A DNA stretch of 64,000 nucleotides from Cryptomeria japonica. Lineage: Eukaryota > Streptophyta > Pinopsida > Cupressales > Cupressaceae. The stretch spans positions 190,643,891-190,707,890 of the forward strand of contig NC_081406.1 of assembly GCF_030272615.1 (NCBI RefSeq), in the 5' to 3' direction. The notes under the pieces are model-generated. The model searched no databases and was not told where the DNA came from. It was given only the letters and a program-made list of their open reading frames with translations. Positions 12,226 to 25,898 of the stretch are shown here, in pieces. Position 1 is the stretch's first letter, and the number at the start of each line of letters is the position of its first letter. The position numbers and the translations under genes are program-made.

Positions 12226-13574
12226 ATTGATGGCAACATGTGAATGTGAAAACAATCAATGCAATGAAAGATTTCAACTACCAACAATTACTCCATAGCT
12301 CTCAACAATTTCCCATTGAGATCTAGCACACAACTCAACACAAGTTCTCTCTCCCACATAGTTTTTCACAACTCTCTCCCGCTTTGACATGAATAGAAAA
12401 GGCACGTATTGAAAACATGATTCTCTCCCCCTTAGAAATAACTCACAAATCTAAACATCTGAACCACAAAACTGACTACTCCCCTTGAGTAGCAGCCTCA
12501 CTCATCAATTCGAATCATAAGATATCTCTGTGAAATCCACCAAACTTATGAAACTTCATGCATCTTATTTCTCATTAGGAGGGGAAATCACACCCATAGC
12601 ATATCTTTGAGATATTCAAAAGTATTGGTGTAGTCACCAGTTAAGAGGGACCTCAAAGAAATCAGTCTGGATTGGTTAGCAAGAGTAAACACAATGAAAA
12701 CACAAGGATATGATAGAGGTAGTGTAGAAATGAATGAATTAAATCATGAAAATGGATTACAAGAAACCGGTAACATCCAAGATACAAGATTAGGCTCATC
12801 GGCCTACTAAAAAAATGCTCAATTATAGAACAAGTCACAACCAGGACCTCAAAACTCTTGATCTAGCTTCTATGTTTTATATTTTCTCTGATCTACATTC
12901 TAAAGCTCAATTACAATGAATTATACGATTCAAGGGGATCCGGTCGCCCAAAAGGATCAAATGCTGAAGAACAAGACCAAACATGTAAAACCAACAAGGT
13001 TGACCTCCGCCAAAGAGATTCCTTCAAAAAATCCAAAGGATGAAGTGTGGATCAAATGGAAGGTCAGCTACATGCCAAGGAACAACGAAATCAATGCTCA
13101 AGACTCTGCAAGCTACATAAGGGATCCAGTAGATTCACCAAAGAAAATAGGTCCAATTGGTTCCAATGCCAAAAAACTGTCTCGGAAACTGGAATCGATA
13201 ACTTGCCAGAAAATGATCCAAATTCTTCACGGTTTAGGAATAAGGAAGATCATCAAGTCCTCAAGAAAAATTCAACTCCTCAAGATCTGATGATGTAATG
13301 CTAGAAAATACAAAATGAAATGCTAAAACTACAAAACAAAAAGGAAATATTTTTGGTTGATGCAAGATTTCCAAGAACCAGGGATGCTCGTGCATCAGAC
13401 ATCTGGGGTTGTTGAAAAGTGAGTCTCTCACTTTGCTGGGGTCAGAGGAAAACCAAGGTGGTCTACCTCTACTTGAGAAATCCTTGATGAGCCTTCAATT
13501 GGTTTATCAACAACTTTTATTCTCTCAACCTCTGCAAAAAATGTCTTAAATGCAATAAATGCTCCTCTTTTTTC
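12226..13574. other. Unassigned retrotransposon-like sequence
   Basis: The part next to the reverse Copia LTR is probably the 3' untranslated region of that element (several CTCTCCC and CTCCCCCTT boxes at 12350-12440). The open frame 12916-13290 (MNYTIQGDPVAQKDQMLKNK...) is Lys/Ser-rich and unrecognised. Sequence next to 13575 may be the decayed continuation of the Gypsy pol. Confidence 0.35.
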
Positions 13575-14680
13575 TTACTGAAAAATAGGAATGTCATCCA
13601 AATATACAATAACAAACTTACCCAAGAATTTCTTCAATACCTCATTCATCAAGCTCATGAAAGTACTCAGTGCATTAGTATCCCAAAAGGAATCACCAAC
13701 CATTCATACAGTCCTTCATTTGTCTTGAATGTTGTCTTCCACTCATCTCGTTCTCTGATTTTGATATGATGATATCCACTCTTCAATTCTATCTTTGTGA
13801 AGTATTTGGCTCCACTCAAACAGTCCATTATGTCATCCATCCTAGGAAAAGGAAACATGTATCTCATTGTGATCTTGTTTATTGCTCTGGAATCAGTACA
13901 CATCCTCCATTATTGATTCTTCTTAGGTGCTAATACTGCTGGTACTACACAAGGACTCAGACTTTCTCTGATCAAACCTTTCTTCAACAATTCCTGCACT
14001 TGTCTATTCAGCTCTTCATTTTCTATCAGTGTCATCTGGTGTGAAGATTTCTTATGCAAACTAGCTCTGGGAACCAGGTCCATGCAATGACTGATACTTC
14101 TCACAGGTGGTAATCCATTAGGCACATTATCTAAAATGATGTCTTCATACTCTGACAGTAACTTCTTTATCTCTTTCGGTTGTTCTTCTTCATGCTTTGA
14201 ATTCTTAGTCTTCTTAGGAACTAAGGCAAAACACACATTCTCATGTCTCATTCCATCCAGGAATTTCCTTTCATCCACCAAATAGATTCTAGCATTCATG
14301 CAGACTTCACTCTTCAAAGGCTTGTCCAAGGGAAACAAGGTTTGCTTCATCCCATTGGCCACAATAGTGTATATATTCTTTCTCCCATCATGTATTGCTT
14401 GTTTATCAAACTGCCAATGTCTACGCAACAAAAGGTGACAAATATCCATAAGCATAATATCACACAAGACTTCATCATGATAATTCCCAATTTTCAATTT
14501 CACCAAGCATTGCTCACTTACTAACAACGTATGATCATCCTGAATCCATGCTGTCTGATAAGGCTTAAGGTGTTTCAATCTTTCCAACTTCAACTTATTC
14601 ACCACTTCTTCAGAAACAAGATTATCCGAACTACCACTATCAATAACAACTTTACAACACTTATTGGATACCTTACACTA
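13575..14680 (-). pseudogene. Gypsy (Ty3-type) protease-reverse transcriptase remnant
   Basis: On the reverse strand a retropepsin motif (VVIDSGSSDNLVSEEVV) near 14625 is followed by the linker to reverse transcriptase. That linker includes PPVRSISHCMDLVP and LLKKGLIRESLSPCVVP. The RT blocks [27 protein letters not shown] and VIVYLDDI follow; YLDD carries the catalytic aspartates. It is broken by TGA/TAA codons (after KKNQ, near 13908), a frameshift at about 13670 inside the PFG..NA.STF motif, and TAA at 13575-13577 soon after YLDDI. RNase H, integrase and gag are not visible. The 5' side stops near 14680, where unrelated sequence starts. Confidence 0.85.
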
Positions 14681-14695
14681 ATACAATTGACCTAA

Positions 14696-14764
14696 AATTC
14701 TGACGGAGAAGGTATCTTGTGACCAAATTTAATTTTTTTTTAAATGCTTGCATTCGTCAGAATT
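14696..14764. repeat. Short inverted repeat, MITE-like
   Basis: AATTCTGACG at 14696-14705 is the exact reverse complement of CGTCAGAATT at 14755-14764. A diverged direct copy (TTGACGGAGAAGG ... CATTCATCGAAATT) follows at about 14788-14860. This could be a tiny foldback element or the subterminal repeats of a CACTA element. Confidence 0.5.
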
Positions 14765-14860
14765 CCAACAATAATTCAGCATTTGGTTTTGACGGAGAAG
14801 GAATTGGCAATGAAATTTGTGTTTTTTGAGAAAAAGTGCCTGCATTCATCGAAATTTTGA

Positions 14861-15539
14861 TGACTGTGGGCATTACTTAAAAAAAAAAGACCAAGTCATT
14901 TGATAAACATTAATCCCGCCTCTTCGTCCCGTCAACCTCTGCCATCACAAAAAAATTGGGCATTACAAGGAGGGAAATAGTTCTGGATTGGGGTGCCGCC
15001 AAGATCCAGTTGAAGAAAAAAGGTAGGGTAATCAATCAATTCATTCATATGATATTTTCTTGAAGAAAAAATTGTTATGTTTGTGACAATGTGTCGAATT
15101 TTCTTGATGTAGTGATGAAATTGTTTGAATTTTACATAGGAGTTTGCATTTGTCTTGGTTGATGATCAAGTTGTATCATTCTTATAATGAATTTTATTGC
15201 TCATAATTTTTTTCCCTAGCTCATATTCATTGTCTAGTGGAAAAAGAGATAAATAAGATTGAATTGGATGGTTGATCAAATAAAATGATTAACTATCCTC
15301 TTTATAGGCATAACCTCTTAGGGAAGACCCTAATTAAGGAACGAGATGATCTAAACCTGCATGATCAAAAAAGGAAGAACCATAGATTGTGCCACTCTTG
15401 TATCCGACATCCGCTAGAAGTGGTCTGAACATAGGCTCTAGCTGAGGAGCTTACCTTGGGTATAGATGCTGGTATATATGGCTATGATAGAAACTCCTTG
15501 CTGTAGGACCGTGAGACCATGGTGTAGTGATTGAGTGCC
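14861..15539. other. Unassigned, no gene recognised
   Basis: No domain or strong repeat seen on either strand. Confidence 0.35.
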
Positions 15540-15950
15540 ATTTTTTATCGGTGTTTTGGAAGGGAGGAAAAGTGTACCATGATAGGAAGGTGGTATAAAA
15601 TGGAAGTTGAGAGGAATAAGGTTATGATGTGTGGGTTAGGATAAGATAGGGAGGTAAGTGATGAAGGATGTAATGGTGAAAGAGTAAGCTAGGATATGTT
15701 AGGGGTTTGGAAGGTAGGAAAGTGAATGGGGGGAGATAAAAGGATGTGAAGGATGGAATGGGGTTAGGTAGGTGAAGTAAAGGTAAACAGGTATGAGGTT
15801 AAGGTTTAGGATAGGATGTAGGAAAGTGAAGGAGGTTAAGAGAGGGGATATGAAAGGTAGATGTAAGGTAATAGTGATAGGAAGTGAGGTAAAGGTTATG
15901 AGGTGTGGGTTAGAAAATAGGGTGTAGGAAATGGAAGGAAGGTTCATCCA
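15540..15950 (+). repeat. C-poor, G/A-rich strand-asymmetric tract
   Basis: The plus strand is almost free of C for some 400 bases. It is built from degenerate words such as GGTTAGGATA, GGAAGGTAGG and GTGAAGGA. A longer tract with the same vocabulary lies at 20420-21080. No fixed period could be read by eye. Confidence 0.75.
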
Positions 15951-16379
15951 TGCCGTAGTGCTTCAAGAGGAGAACATTCACATGAGGGACAAGAAGAGTC
16001 ATATCACTTTGAGATTTTTCACCAAGATGAGTAGCCCGAGTATGGACCTCAAATATTACAAGCCTTATAGAATTTTATAGGTGTGATACAGGATAGGTTT
16101 TCACCCACAACAGAGACACCTCATGAGGATCCACTTGTAGTAGAGGAGCATATACTTGCATCTTGGGAGCTTATTAGGAGTTCGCCTTGAATTTGGGAAA
16201 TACACATAGAGGAGATAGAAGATTGATCAATACACATTACCTAGCCTCATCATGCATAAATACAAGAGGTATAGACTATAGAAAGCACATATCATGAGCC
16301 AAAGGGTCATATTCGAGAGTCTCTTCATCTCCAATCCTCTACATTTTTAAGATCCACAAATGGGGTTGAGGCTAAGTCT

Positions 16380-16900
16380 TGGTTACTTAGCTTGGACTTA
16401 TGCTTTGTGTTGCATCTATATGTGAGCAACCTAAAGGAATACTTTGCAATGAAAGTTTTGAGAGGACTTGCTTCCACCTTGTGGTACTGGGAGGATAAAA
16501 TACACCAACTCACATTGGAAACCCTCTCATGGTATACCATTTTGGAGTGCTTCAAAGTGTGTTCTATTTCAAAATATTTTTGACAGAGATGCATAGATGA
16601 GTTTCACAATTTACATAATGAGGTTTTGTAGTGGCTCAACATGAGAGTTAGTTTTTGGAGTTCTTGTAGTTTGTAGATTACATTCAAGACAAGTTACTTG
16701 TAAATTATTTCATTACTAGTGGAAAGCCCAAAATTTCAGTTTTCCTACACATCGCCAATCCAAATGACTTTAGAGTTGCTATGGAAAAGTCTCTTATAGA
16801 AAAGGAGGTACATGGGAGGACACAAGAGGAATGAGAGAAGTTTGTAACCTTGATCAAGGGACTAAAGTGTCCATAGGCCTCCCCACCCTTCAAAGGAGAA
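16380..16900 (+). pseudogene. Possible gag remnant
   Basis: Plus-strand frames read ...FAMKVLRGLASTLWYWEDK, then CIDEFHNLHNEVL. After frameshifts they read FVDYIQDKLLVNYFITSGKP and NDFRVAMEKSLIEKEVHG. The 'W.......F' spacing followed by a helix-rich segment resembles a plant retrotransposon gag. Stops and shifts are frequent and no zinc knuckle follows, so the assignment is tentative. Confidence 0.35.
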
Positions 16901-17105
16901 TTTAGACTTACTATAGGATTTCAAAGAAAAACCCAATAGTATCAATATTAGGGAAAAAGGTCTAGAGCATAGTAGGGGCCATAGGGTAGTCACATGTGAC
17001 CATCATCAACACAAGGATATTTTAGGTATGAGAGACTATAGGGCTATCAAGCTAGGCCTTATATGACTCATTAACCTTTTAGGGGAGATTCTAGTGTTTT
17101 TAGTA

Positions 17106-18405
17106 GTTAGGATCTTCTAATTATGGTGGGGTCTAGCCAACATAGGGTTATATGAGAGGCACATGTTATGTATATGTTAGTATTAGATAGAGAGTGCCCA
17201 CAAGGTTTTAGAGTAGGTAGACACCATCCTAGGATGTCAAAGTAGATAGTTGATATGTGGGTCTTTACCCTCCCAACCACTCAACATTTACCACCATGGG
17301 TCTTTACCCTCCCAAACACTGAAAGGTCAAAGGAAGATTCACTGCTGTAACACTCACTTTTTGTGACAGTCTCAAGCACTTAGGACAATCACTCCTTTCA
17401 TGGCCATTCTTCTTCACACAACACTCTCTAACATTAATTATCATGATAGTGTACCTCCTTAAACCTTCCACCAACACCAAACTCAATACCAAACTCTTTC
17501 CCAATCTCGCTAATGGACTAACTCAACTCACTGTCAAATTGTGACAGTCAATGCAAGGTTTAGGACAGTTGTTAGGATCTTCTAATTATGGTTGGGCCTA
17601 GCCAACATAGGGTTATATGAGAGGCACATTTCATGTACATGTTAGTATTAGACAAAGAGTGCCCACAAGGTTTTAGAGTAGGTGGACACCATCCTAGGAT
17701 GTCAAAGTAGATATTTGATATGTGGGTCTTTACCCTCCCAACCACCCAAAGGTCAAAGGAAGATTCACTGTTGCAACACTCACTTTTTGTGACAGTCTCA
17801 AGCACTTAGGACAGTCACTCCTTTCATGGCCATTCTTCTTCACACAACACTCTCTAACATTAATTATCATGATAGTGTACCTCCTTAAACTTTCCACCAA
17901 CACCAAACTCAATACAAAACTCTTTCCCAATCTCACTAATGTACTAACTCAACTCACTGTCAAATTGTGATAGTCAATGCAAGGTTTAGGATAGTAGTTA
18001 GGATCTTCTAATTATGATTGGGCCTAGCCAACATAGGGTTATATGAGAGGCACATTTTATGTATATGTTAGTATCAGATAGAGAGTTCCCACAAGGTTTT
18101 AGAGTAGGTGGACACCATCCTAGGATGTCAAAGTAGATAGTTGATATGTGGGTCTTTACTCTCCCAACCACTCAACATACACCAGCATGGGTCTTTACCC
18201 TCCCAACCACCAAAAGGTCAAAGGAAGATTCACTACTGCAATACTCACTTTTTGTGATAGTCTCAAGCACTTAGGACAGTCACTCCTTTCATGACCATTC
18301 TTCTTCACAACACTCTAACATTAATTATGATGATAGTGTACCTCCTTAAACCTTCCACCAACACCAAAATCAATAACAAACTCTTTCCCAATCTCTCTAA
18401 TTGAC
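17106..18405. repeat. Tandem triplication, unit about 426-465 bp
   Basis: GTTAGGATCTTCTAATTATG marks unit starts at 17106 and 17571 and, with two transitions further in, at 17997. The first and third copies contain an extra 39-40 bp internal duplication of GGGTCTTTACCCTCCCAA that the second lacks. The third copy ends early. On the minus strand each unit encodes a peptide with the Cys/His cluster CCVKKNGHERSDCPKC, which resembles a degraded gag zinc knuckle. Copies are about 95% alike by eye. Confidence 0.9.
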
Positions 18406-20419
18406 TTGAAGGTATGAACAAAGGATCAACCAAACTCTTTCCCAATCTCGACTAATCTAGACTTATAGCAAACCTTATCAATTTTCTGCTTTTTCATAAA
18501 GATCTTGAAGATGATGCTCACTATTTTATATCATTGACTATGCTCTAAATTTGACTCCATCCTACATTGTTCACAATAGCCATAGATTGTCATCTTCACG
18601 CAACAATGACATTTTATCAAATAGACTATCATTATTCATCTTGTATGCTCTCTAAACTTGGGCATTAAGGTTGTCCTATGCATTATCACATGACTATTTT
18701 TTCTTGTTCTTAGGGTTTCCTATTGCTTTAAACATGATTAGGCTTTTTCACTATGTTGACTACCACCTTTAATGGACTTCCATCATGAAGACTTATTACT
18801 ATTTCCCCCTTTGACTGTCACAAGATGACTAAAATGTTTGCATAGGTGACTAGATCTATTCATGTGAGTTCTCTTCATAATATTGGTAATTCTCATACTT
18901 TGATCGTAAGGATACCACCTTACCTCTTTATGTCTTGGCATGATTCTTTGTTCACATAGTTATATTTTTGTCACAAAACCTTGTTGCCTCATACCATTTA
19001 GATGATAAAAAAACTTCTACAAGTTCCATTGCCTTTGTCCTTGAGCTGTCTTGGACTATATAACTACCAACTTGGCATTGTTCCCATATGCTTGTAGTGA
19101 ATTTTTTTGTTATCCTTGGACATACTTTCTATGATTTGTATTATTGATTTTTTTTTTTCATTTATATTAAACTTCTTTTGATTGGCTCCACTTTCTCCTA
19201 TATCTCAACTGTCACCCTTTGATAATTTCTTTGCCAAAAAGAAATCTCAAAATCTATCATTGGACTATCTTTTGATGTTGTGACTACTCTGAGATTCATG
19301 CTTATATTCTTGTGTTCCTAAGAATATCATATTCTCCATTATTGCTTCTTTATAAAAACCTATATCTTTTATCATTGGCAATGGTTTGCATGCATTCATA
19401 GGAATTCAAGGCCAAGAACAAATCTCTACTCCTTGATGTCAATTAAATCCCTTGAAGCATGTGTTTTCTTCATCTCTAAAACTTTTCTTTCCACCCTTGT
19501 TGTCTATAGCACTTCAAACCTATCCATTAGGCATGATATTTTAATCTCTATGTTTGGCTACTATAAAACTTCTATTTGGATTGTAACATTTGCTTCTCAT
19601 CTATGTGGTTTCTATGACTATTAACCCTTGAGGGTTGTCATCATATCTCTGCAAACATCTTATTTTGTCCCTCCTTATATAATATTCACAAATTATGATC
19701 TCTCCTAAGTAATTGATAACAATTATATATTTATCAATAAATAATCTAAATTGAATGCAAATACTTTTTCCTTTGCAATGTAAGGTGTTGGCTTTGGGTT
19801 GAAATCCTACCTCAATCTCTGATCTTGGTTGAAAACTCTTCTTAACTTGCTCTTTGATTGCTCATTGAATCTTTGGGACTACCCTTCATATACATGATTC
19901 TTCACATGGTTTAGATTATTTCCATTTTTGTGGCTTATTTGGTGGTGCAGTAGGTGTATAAGGGTTTACAAACAACTTTTTTTTAGTAGTTAAACTCATT
20001 TTCACAATGAAGGAGCCCAAACAGGAAGAAAAGTTGACATGAACACAAAGATACCCTGAATGCCATATGAAATGATGATGCTGATGGATTTTAATAACAT
20101 CCACGAGGCCAAAGAAGCCCATGGGACCCACAAACAACACACACCCTATAAAATCAGGGCATTATGACTTTAAACAACATGTAACCTCTTCTTAAGATCT
20201 GCTCTTCTTCAGTGAATTTTAATTAGCAAACTTATCATTTTTTTGAGTTTCGTTTCCTCAAAAAGCATGTTTAAATTATTTATTTTCAAAATGTCTTCGT
20301 AAATGGCATAAATGTCACTATATGCCAAGCATTTCATGACAAAATACCGCTCCGTCTCTACTGCTCAAGTGTTACAAAATAGGCACATTCTTTTATCTCA
20401 TTCTTCTTTAGGCACATAA
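18406..20419. other. Unassigned; possible old coding remnant on minus strand
   Basis: Minus-strand text from about 19650 down to 18950 has protein-like composition between stops, with Lys/Ser-rich stretches, but I recognise no domain. 19700-20419 shows nothing. Confidence 0.3.
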
Positions 20420-21080
20420 GGGATATAAATGATGGAAGAAGGAGATACATGGGGGGGAAAGAGGTTTAGGATGTGGGTGGTAGAAGGGGTTGGAGTTAGG
20501 ATATGTTGGGGAATAAAGTGGAGTGGGAGGTATAAGGGGGTAATGAAAGGGTAAAGGGGATGTAGGTTATAATGGGAGTTATAAGGGGCAAGGAAAAAGG
20601 GTAAGGGGGTAGGGTGGCAGGTTAGGATAGGTATAGGATATGGGTAGGATAGGATGGGGGTAGGTGATAAGATGGAAAGGGTAGGTTAATAGGTGTGTGG
20701 TAGAGGTAAGCTTAGGGAAATAAAGTAAGTAATACTTATGGGATGTGGGTTAGAATATGTGATTTTAGGGGAATAAAGGGGTAAAGAGTAGATATTGTGG
20801 AGGGGAGTGTGAGATATAAGGTATGAGGGGAAGGGAGATGCTAGGATAGAATAGGGGTAGGGGTAAGGTGGAAAGGAAGTTAGTTGAGGGAGGTGAGGGT
20901 GTGAGATGGAAGGGTAGGTCTAAGTTAAGATGTGAAGGAGGTTAAGGCATGGGGTATGAAAGGTGGTTAAAGGATAGAGGATAGGAAGGTAGGTGAGTTA
21001 TAAGGTATGGTAAATGGAAGTGAAGAGTGTTAAGGGAGGTGGAAATGGGAGGAAATGGAAATGAGAGTGATTGGGTTTGG
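20420..21080 (+). repeat. C-poor, G/A-rich strand-asymmetric tract, second copy
   Basis: Same vocabulary as 15540-15950 (GGTTAGGATA, GGGTAGG, GGAAGTGA, AGGTATAAGGGG) over about 650 bases, with C nearly absent on the plus strand. G-runs of four or more are frequent. No reading frame or fixed period seen. Confidence 0.75.
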
Positions 21081-21719
21081 GCACCCAATGACAGGATCGA
21101 CAGAAGTGGAAGGGATTATGCCTTGGCTGGGCAAAGGGAATGTTAAACCTTACTTCATTTCATAGAGAAAGACTTGGCGAGCTTTTGAGCTACTACGAAC
21201 AAAAGGTTAACAACAAAGACTCGACAACAACAAAATAAGCTAAGACAACTAACCTAGAAAGCAAAAAAGTGTGTTTTGGTGAAGAATGGGAATAGTGTGT
21301 TTTGATGAAGAAACAAGATGTGAGAAGTTTGATGTAGAGGAAAGGGTAGAACTCAATATTTCATATTAGGACAACAACCACATTGATTAGGCAAGTCAAA
21401 TAAGGTCTCTCCAATGTTTAGGATACACAAGGGAAGCATTAGTCATGTAAGTATGCATGAGCATGGGAATGGATAGTTACTTTCCTTTTAGACTAACTTG
21501 TGTCTATGACTCTCTATAACTTGGGTCTATGACTCTCAATGGGATTATCACCTACTCTAAATTACCACAAAGCCATTAGATATGTTTTGAGATGAAATAG
21601 TTTCCATGTTCAAGTAATTTAATTTGGTATATTATACTGAAATGTGATTTCATAACTAACATTTCAACTTCTATACAACTAGTTCTATAGCCCAATTTTT
21701 TTGCCTGTGAAGAAAGACC
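21081..21719. other. Unassigned; probably 5' region of the CACTA element
   Basis: No coding motif. It directly precedes the CACTA transposase start. I looked for a CACTA-type terminus here and did not find one. Confidence 0.3.
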
Positions 21720-24700
21720 ATGTCAAACAATATCAACGAACAACAAAATAAGGAGACAATTTCTAGATTCTCATCTAACTTGAAAAGAAAAGGTGATGGA
21801 AAATGTTATTGTCCCTGCAAAATTTGTAAGGGGTTAAAGACTAGAAGACTTCTAATCAAAATAGATAAGAAACATTGTAGGTTGCATGGTCACATTGAGG
21901 TGGACATGATTATCATCCATTGGTAAGTTTTTCATTATATCATTTTAACAATTTATATACATAAGAAATCACTTGATGATGAGATCATGATCATGGTTTA
22001 TTTATGTTTATCAATTTTATATAGGTTGAGCACCCCAGAGAATATTATATGGATCAACACAACCCGGAGAATATGGTTTTCAAAGTGGAGGAACATGGAG
22101 GTGTGAATATCAAAGTTGAAGATAATGATCCCATGGAAGATGATGATCATGAGCCACAAAACACAATTGAAGATGATGGTACAAATACATTGATCCATGA
22201 CACATTTAGTACTAGCACATCTGATCATGATGATGAAGATGACCTTGATGTTTTTCATGATGTCCCTCTACTTAAGAAGGCATCTGAGGCCCTTTATGAA
22301 GGCTCTGAGATAAATTTTCTCTCCGATGTATTTTTGTTGGTGAAATTGAAGGTTATGAATGGTTTATACAACATAACAATCTCACGTATGTTAAGGTATG
22401 TCATATATGTCATAATAAATGGTGAATCATGTTGTACAATTAATATTCTTTATCTTAACAAATTATATTTTTTTGTTGTAGATTGATAGGTGAGTTTTTG
22501 TTACCACCATCAAATATTCAACCTCGCTCATACCGAGAATTATCTGCTATTATGAAAGATATTAGAATGGAGTATCAAGCAATAGATGCTTGTCCCAATG
22601 ATCATATTATATATCACAAACAACATGAATTTTGAACTGAATGTCTTGAATGTCATATCAGTAGATATCAAACAGATCAAATAAAAAAAAGGGTTCCTCA
22701 CAAGGTTCTTTGCTATATTCCCATTATTTCACGTATGCAATGATTATTCAAGTGCACTATCTTGGCACAATTTATGGATTACCATGCATGCAATAGAAGT
22801 TAATATGATAATATTCGAATTCCTGTGGATGGTTCAACATTTATGGACATAGAGGAAAAGTGGCCACACTCTAAAGAAGAACCTTGTAATCTCAGGCTTT
22901 CATTGGTAGCGGATGGTTTCAATCCATTTGGAGAACTGAGATCTGTTTACTCGGCGTGGCCTATTTTTTACTATCAACAATAACATTCCTCCATGGATGT
23001 CAATAAAGAGGGAGCACATAATGTTGGCAATGATTGTTCCAGGTATTTTATCATTTAAATATAGTCATCTATATTTAATTATAAATATTGCAGTAAAATG
23101 GTCATAATAATTATGTAATGTTTTTGTTCATTCAATTAGGTAAGTACCAAGTTAAAGATATGAATGTATATATCAAGCCTCTTATTGACAAGTTGTTGGA
23201 TTTATGGAATGGTGTCACTATGTATGACATCTCTATACCAATAGGACAAAGAAAATTTCAATTCCATGCGATGCTTGTATGGACAATACACAATGCCCCA
23301 GGGTTAACACATTTTTGTGGTATGTTATAGTGTTCAAGTTGCGCATGATAATTATAATTAAAAAAATTAACATATTTCATCCAATTCTACATTATCTTGT
23401 AGGTCTTCAAACAAAGAAAAAATTTGCATGTCCAGTTTGTGGTCCAAAGATGAAATCTCGTCATTCAAAAAGTTTAGGAAAGTAGGTGTTTGATGAGTAT
23501 AGGCACTTTCCCCACAAAAATCATAAGTATCAAAATACTAAAAAACATCTTTCAATGGGAAAGAAGATAATACATCAAAGCCATGAAGAATGAAACCTCA
23601 CATGTGGAAGTTGGAATATAAAATAGTTAATTGTCAAGGTAACGTCATTCCATCTAATGGTTTATGTCATAAAACATCTTTTCTATTGTGTTTTGTTCAT
23701 TGATGATGTGATTGATGATTGTGAAGGTCGTCAATGCATAAATGACCACCTTCCTAAGGGACTAAAAAGTTATCCTCGACAATTTAGTAGGTTTCCCTAC
23801 TACGAGTAGTTACAAATTGTGCATTTGTTTGATACTATGCATATTGGAAAGAATGTAACATAGACATTATGGAAAATATTGGATGGAAGGCGTGACAAAG
23901 AAAAATTGTCAAAATTTGTAGTGACATTCAAGATTCCAATCATGTAATGAAAAATGTCATTCAATCAAATAGCCATGGAGACCAAACTAATATAAGTGAG
24001 CTTCCTTGGTTATTAATGGACCAGCAAAGCAATGCTATAAAAGAAGTCATACAAAAAATTTGATTTCCCACAGGATTTGGTGCGAACATAAACAATCTCA
24101 TATCAAAGAATAGTGAATTTGGGCCAGGGATGGAAATGCATGATTAACATACCTTTATTAAGGTAATTCATGTTCTTGTGTTCTTACTATATATTTGTAT
24201 ACTACGCATGTACTTTTCATTGTATTATGTTAGAAAAAAATGAAAAGATAATTTTATAATTGTTGTAGTAAGTTCTACCTCTATCTCTCCCAGAAGACTT
24301 CGATAATAATGTCAAGCAAGTCATATATGATCTTGGAAAATACATGAGGTAAGTAGTGATATTTGTTCAGTTTGTTGTATAGATATGATATTTGTGATTT
24401 GTTTTACTTGTTATGTAATATATTTTTTTGCGTCTTGAATATCTTGTAGGTGGTTGTCATGTAAAGAAATCCATAAAGAAGATATTAAATATTGGAAGAG
24501 AAAAATTCCTCATCTAATGTGTGAAATGCAAAAGTGTCTACCTTCAATTTTTTTCAATTCACAAGAACACTAGCTCATACACCAAGTTGAGGAGATTGAA
24601 TTGTATGGACCTATACACAGTAGGTCAATGTGGATGGTTGAGAGGCACCTGAAATTTTTGAAGGCTTTGGTTTGACAAAGAACACATCCTAAGGGTTCTA

Positions 24701-25865
24701 TGGTGGAGGGATATATGGTATACCAGACTATGGTGTACATTTCTGAATATTTTCCTATGTTTGCAGCAAAGATCCACGTGGATCACATTTGGGATCCCAA
24801 CCCCATTAAGAAATTTGAAGGGGAGTACTTGACGGGGAAATGTAGATTGAGGAAAGTGAGAGGTAATTATAAGATGTTATTGTAGTTAATTAATTATTAA
24901 TCTTCAAAATAAATCAGTTGTAAGACGTCTACTTATTTTTTGTACAGTTGGTCGAGACTGGGATGCACTACATTTGTATATTGCAAACAATCTTGATTGG
25001 ATGATGGTATAGATTGAACGTTGTCAACATTCTGCTCGCACATTAACATGGGAAGGTGTGACTTCATTGGTTAAAGAAGCTCATCATAATGGAGATTCCA
25101 ATGTTACACAAAGGGAATTGATTTAGCATATGGTTTAAAAGATAAACAGGTACGCATAAATTTATTAATCACCCATATGTTTATCAACTCACGATGCAAT
25201 AATTGTTACATGTTTGACATATTGCAGGTCAAACACCACAACACTATGTGTTACAATGGTCATAAATTTTGCATCAAAAAGTTGGATGACACAAAGAAAA
25301 CTTGTGATTCTCGGATAACTGTAGTCTTTGAGGTGACAAATATTTCATCGAGAAATGACATACATCCTCAAGAGTCTCAAAATTGATACTATGGCATTTT
25401 GGATGATATACTTGAGTGCAACTTTAATTCCTTCAAATTAGTTTTGTTCATCGTAAAATGGTACAAGCTACGATTGAATAAAAATGATCCTGATAGAACT
25501 ATTATTGAACATGATAATGGTTTTACAATGTTTAATATAAGATCATTTGAACCAGTTGGGGATGAGCCCTATGTTCTTCCAAGCCAATGTGAGCAGGTAT
25601 TTTACTTAGAGGTTCCACATAAACCAGGTTGGCCATTTGTTGTTAGACATGATCCAAGAGGAAGGCCAATAAAGTATAATGTGATGGAAGAAGAAGATAC
25701 CGAAGAAGTAGAAGATGAAGTAGATGATGATCATGATCGATAGTTACTCGATGATGATAAAGAAGAAGAAGTCGCTGATGATGATGGTGATGGTGATGGT
25801 GATGGTGATGGTGATGGTGATGACGAAGACGAAGACGATGAGGGTGGTGGTGGTGGTGGTGGTGG

Positions 25866-25898
<33 letters not shown>

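Noticed and set aside
17304-17936. Repeated zinc-finger-like minus-strand peptide as a gene
   Set aside because: It is carried by a tandem repeat unit, has no start or flanking coding sequence, and the Cys/His spacing is one residue off the CCHC knuckle.
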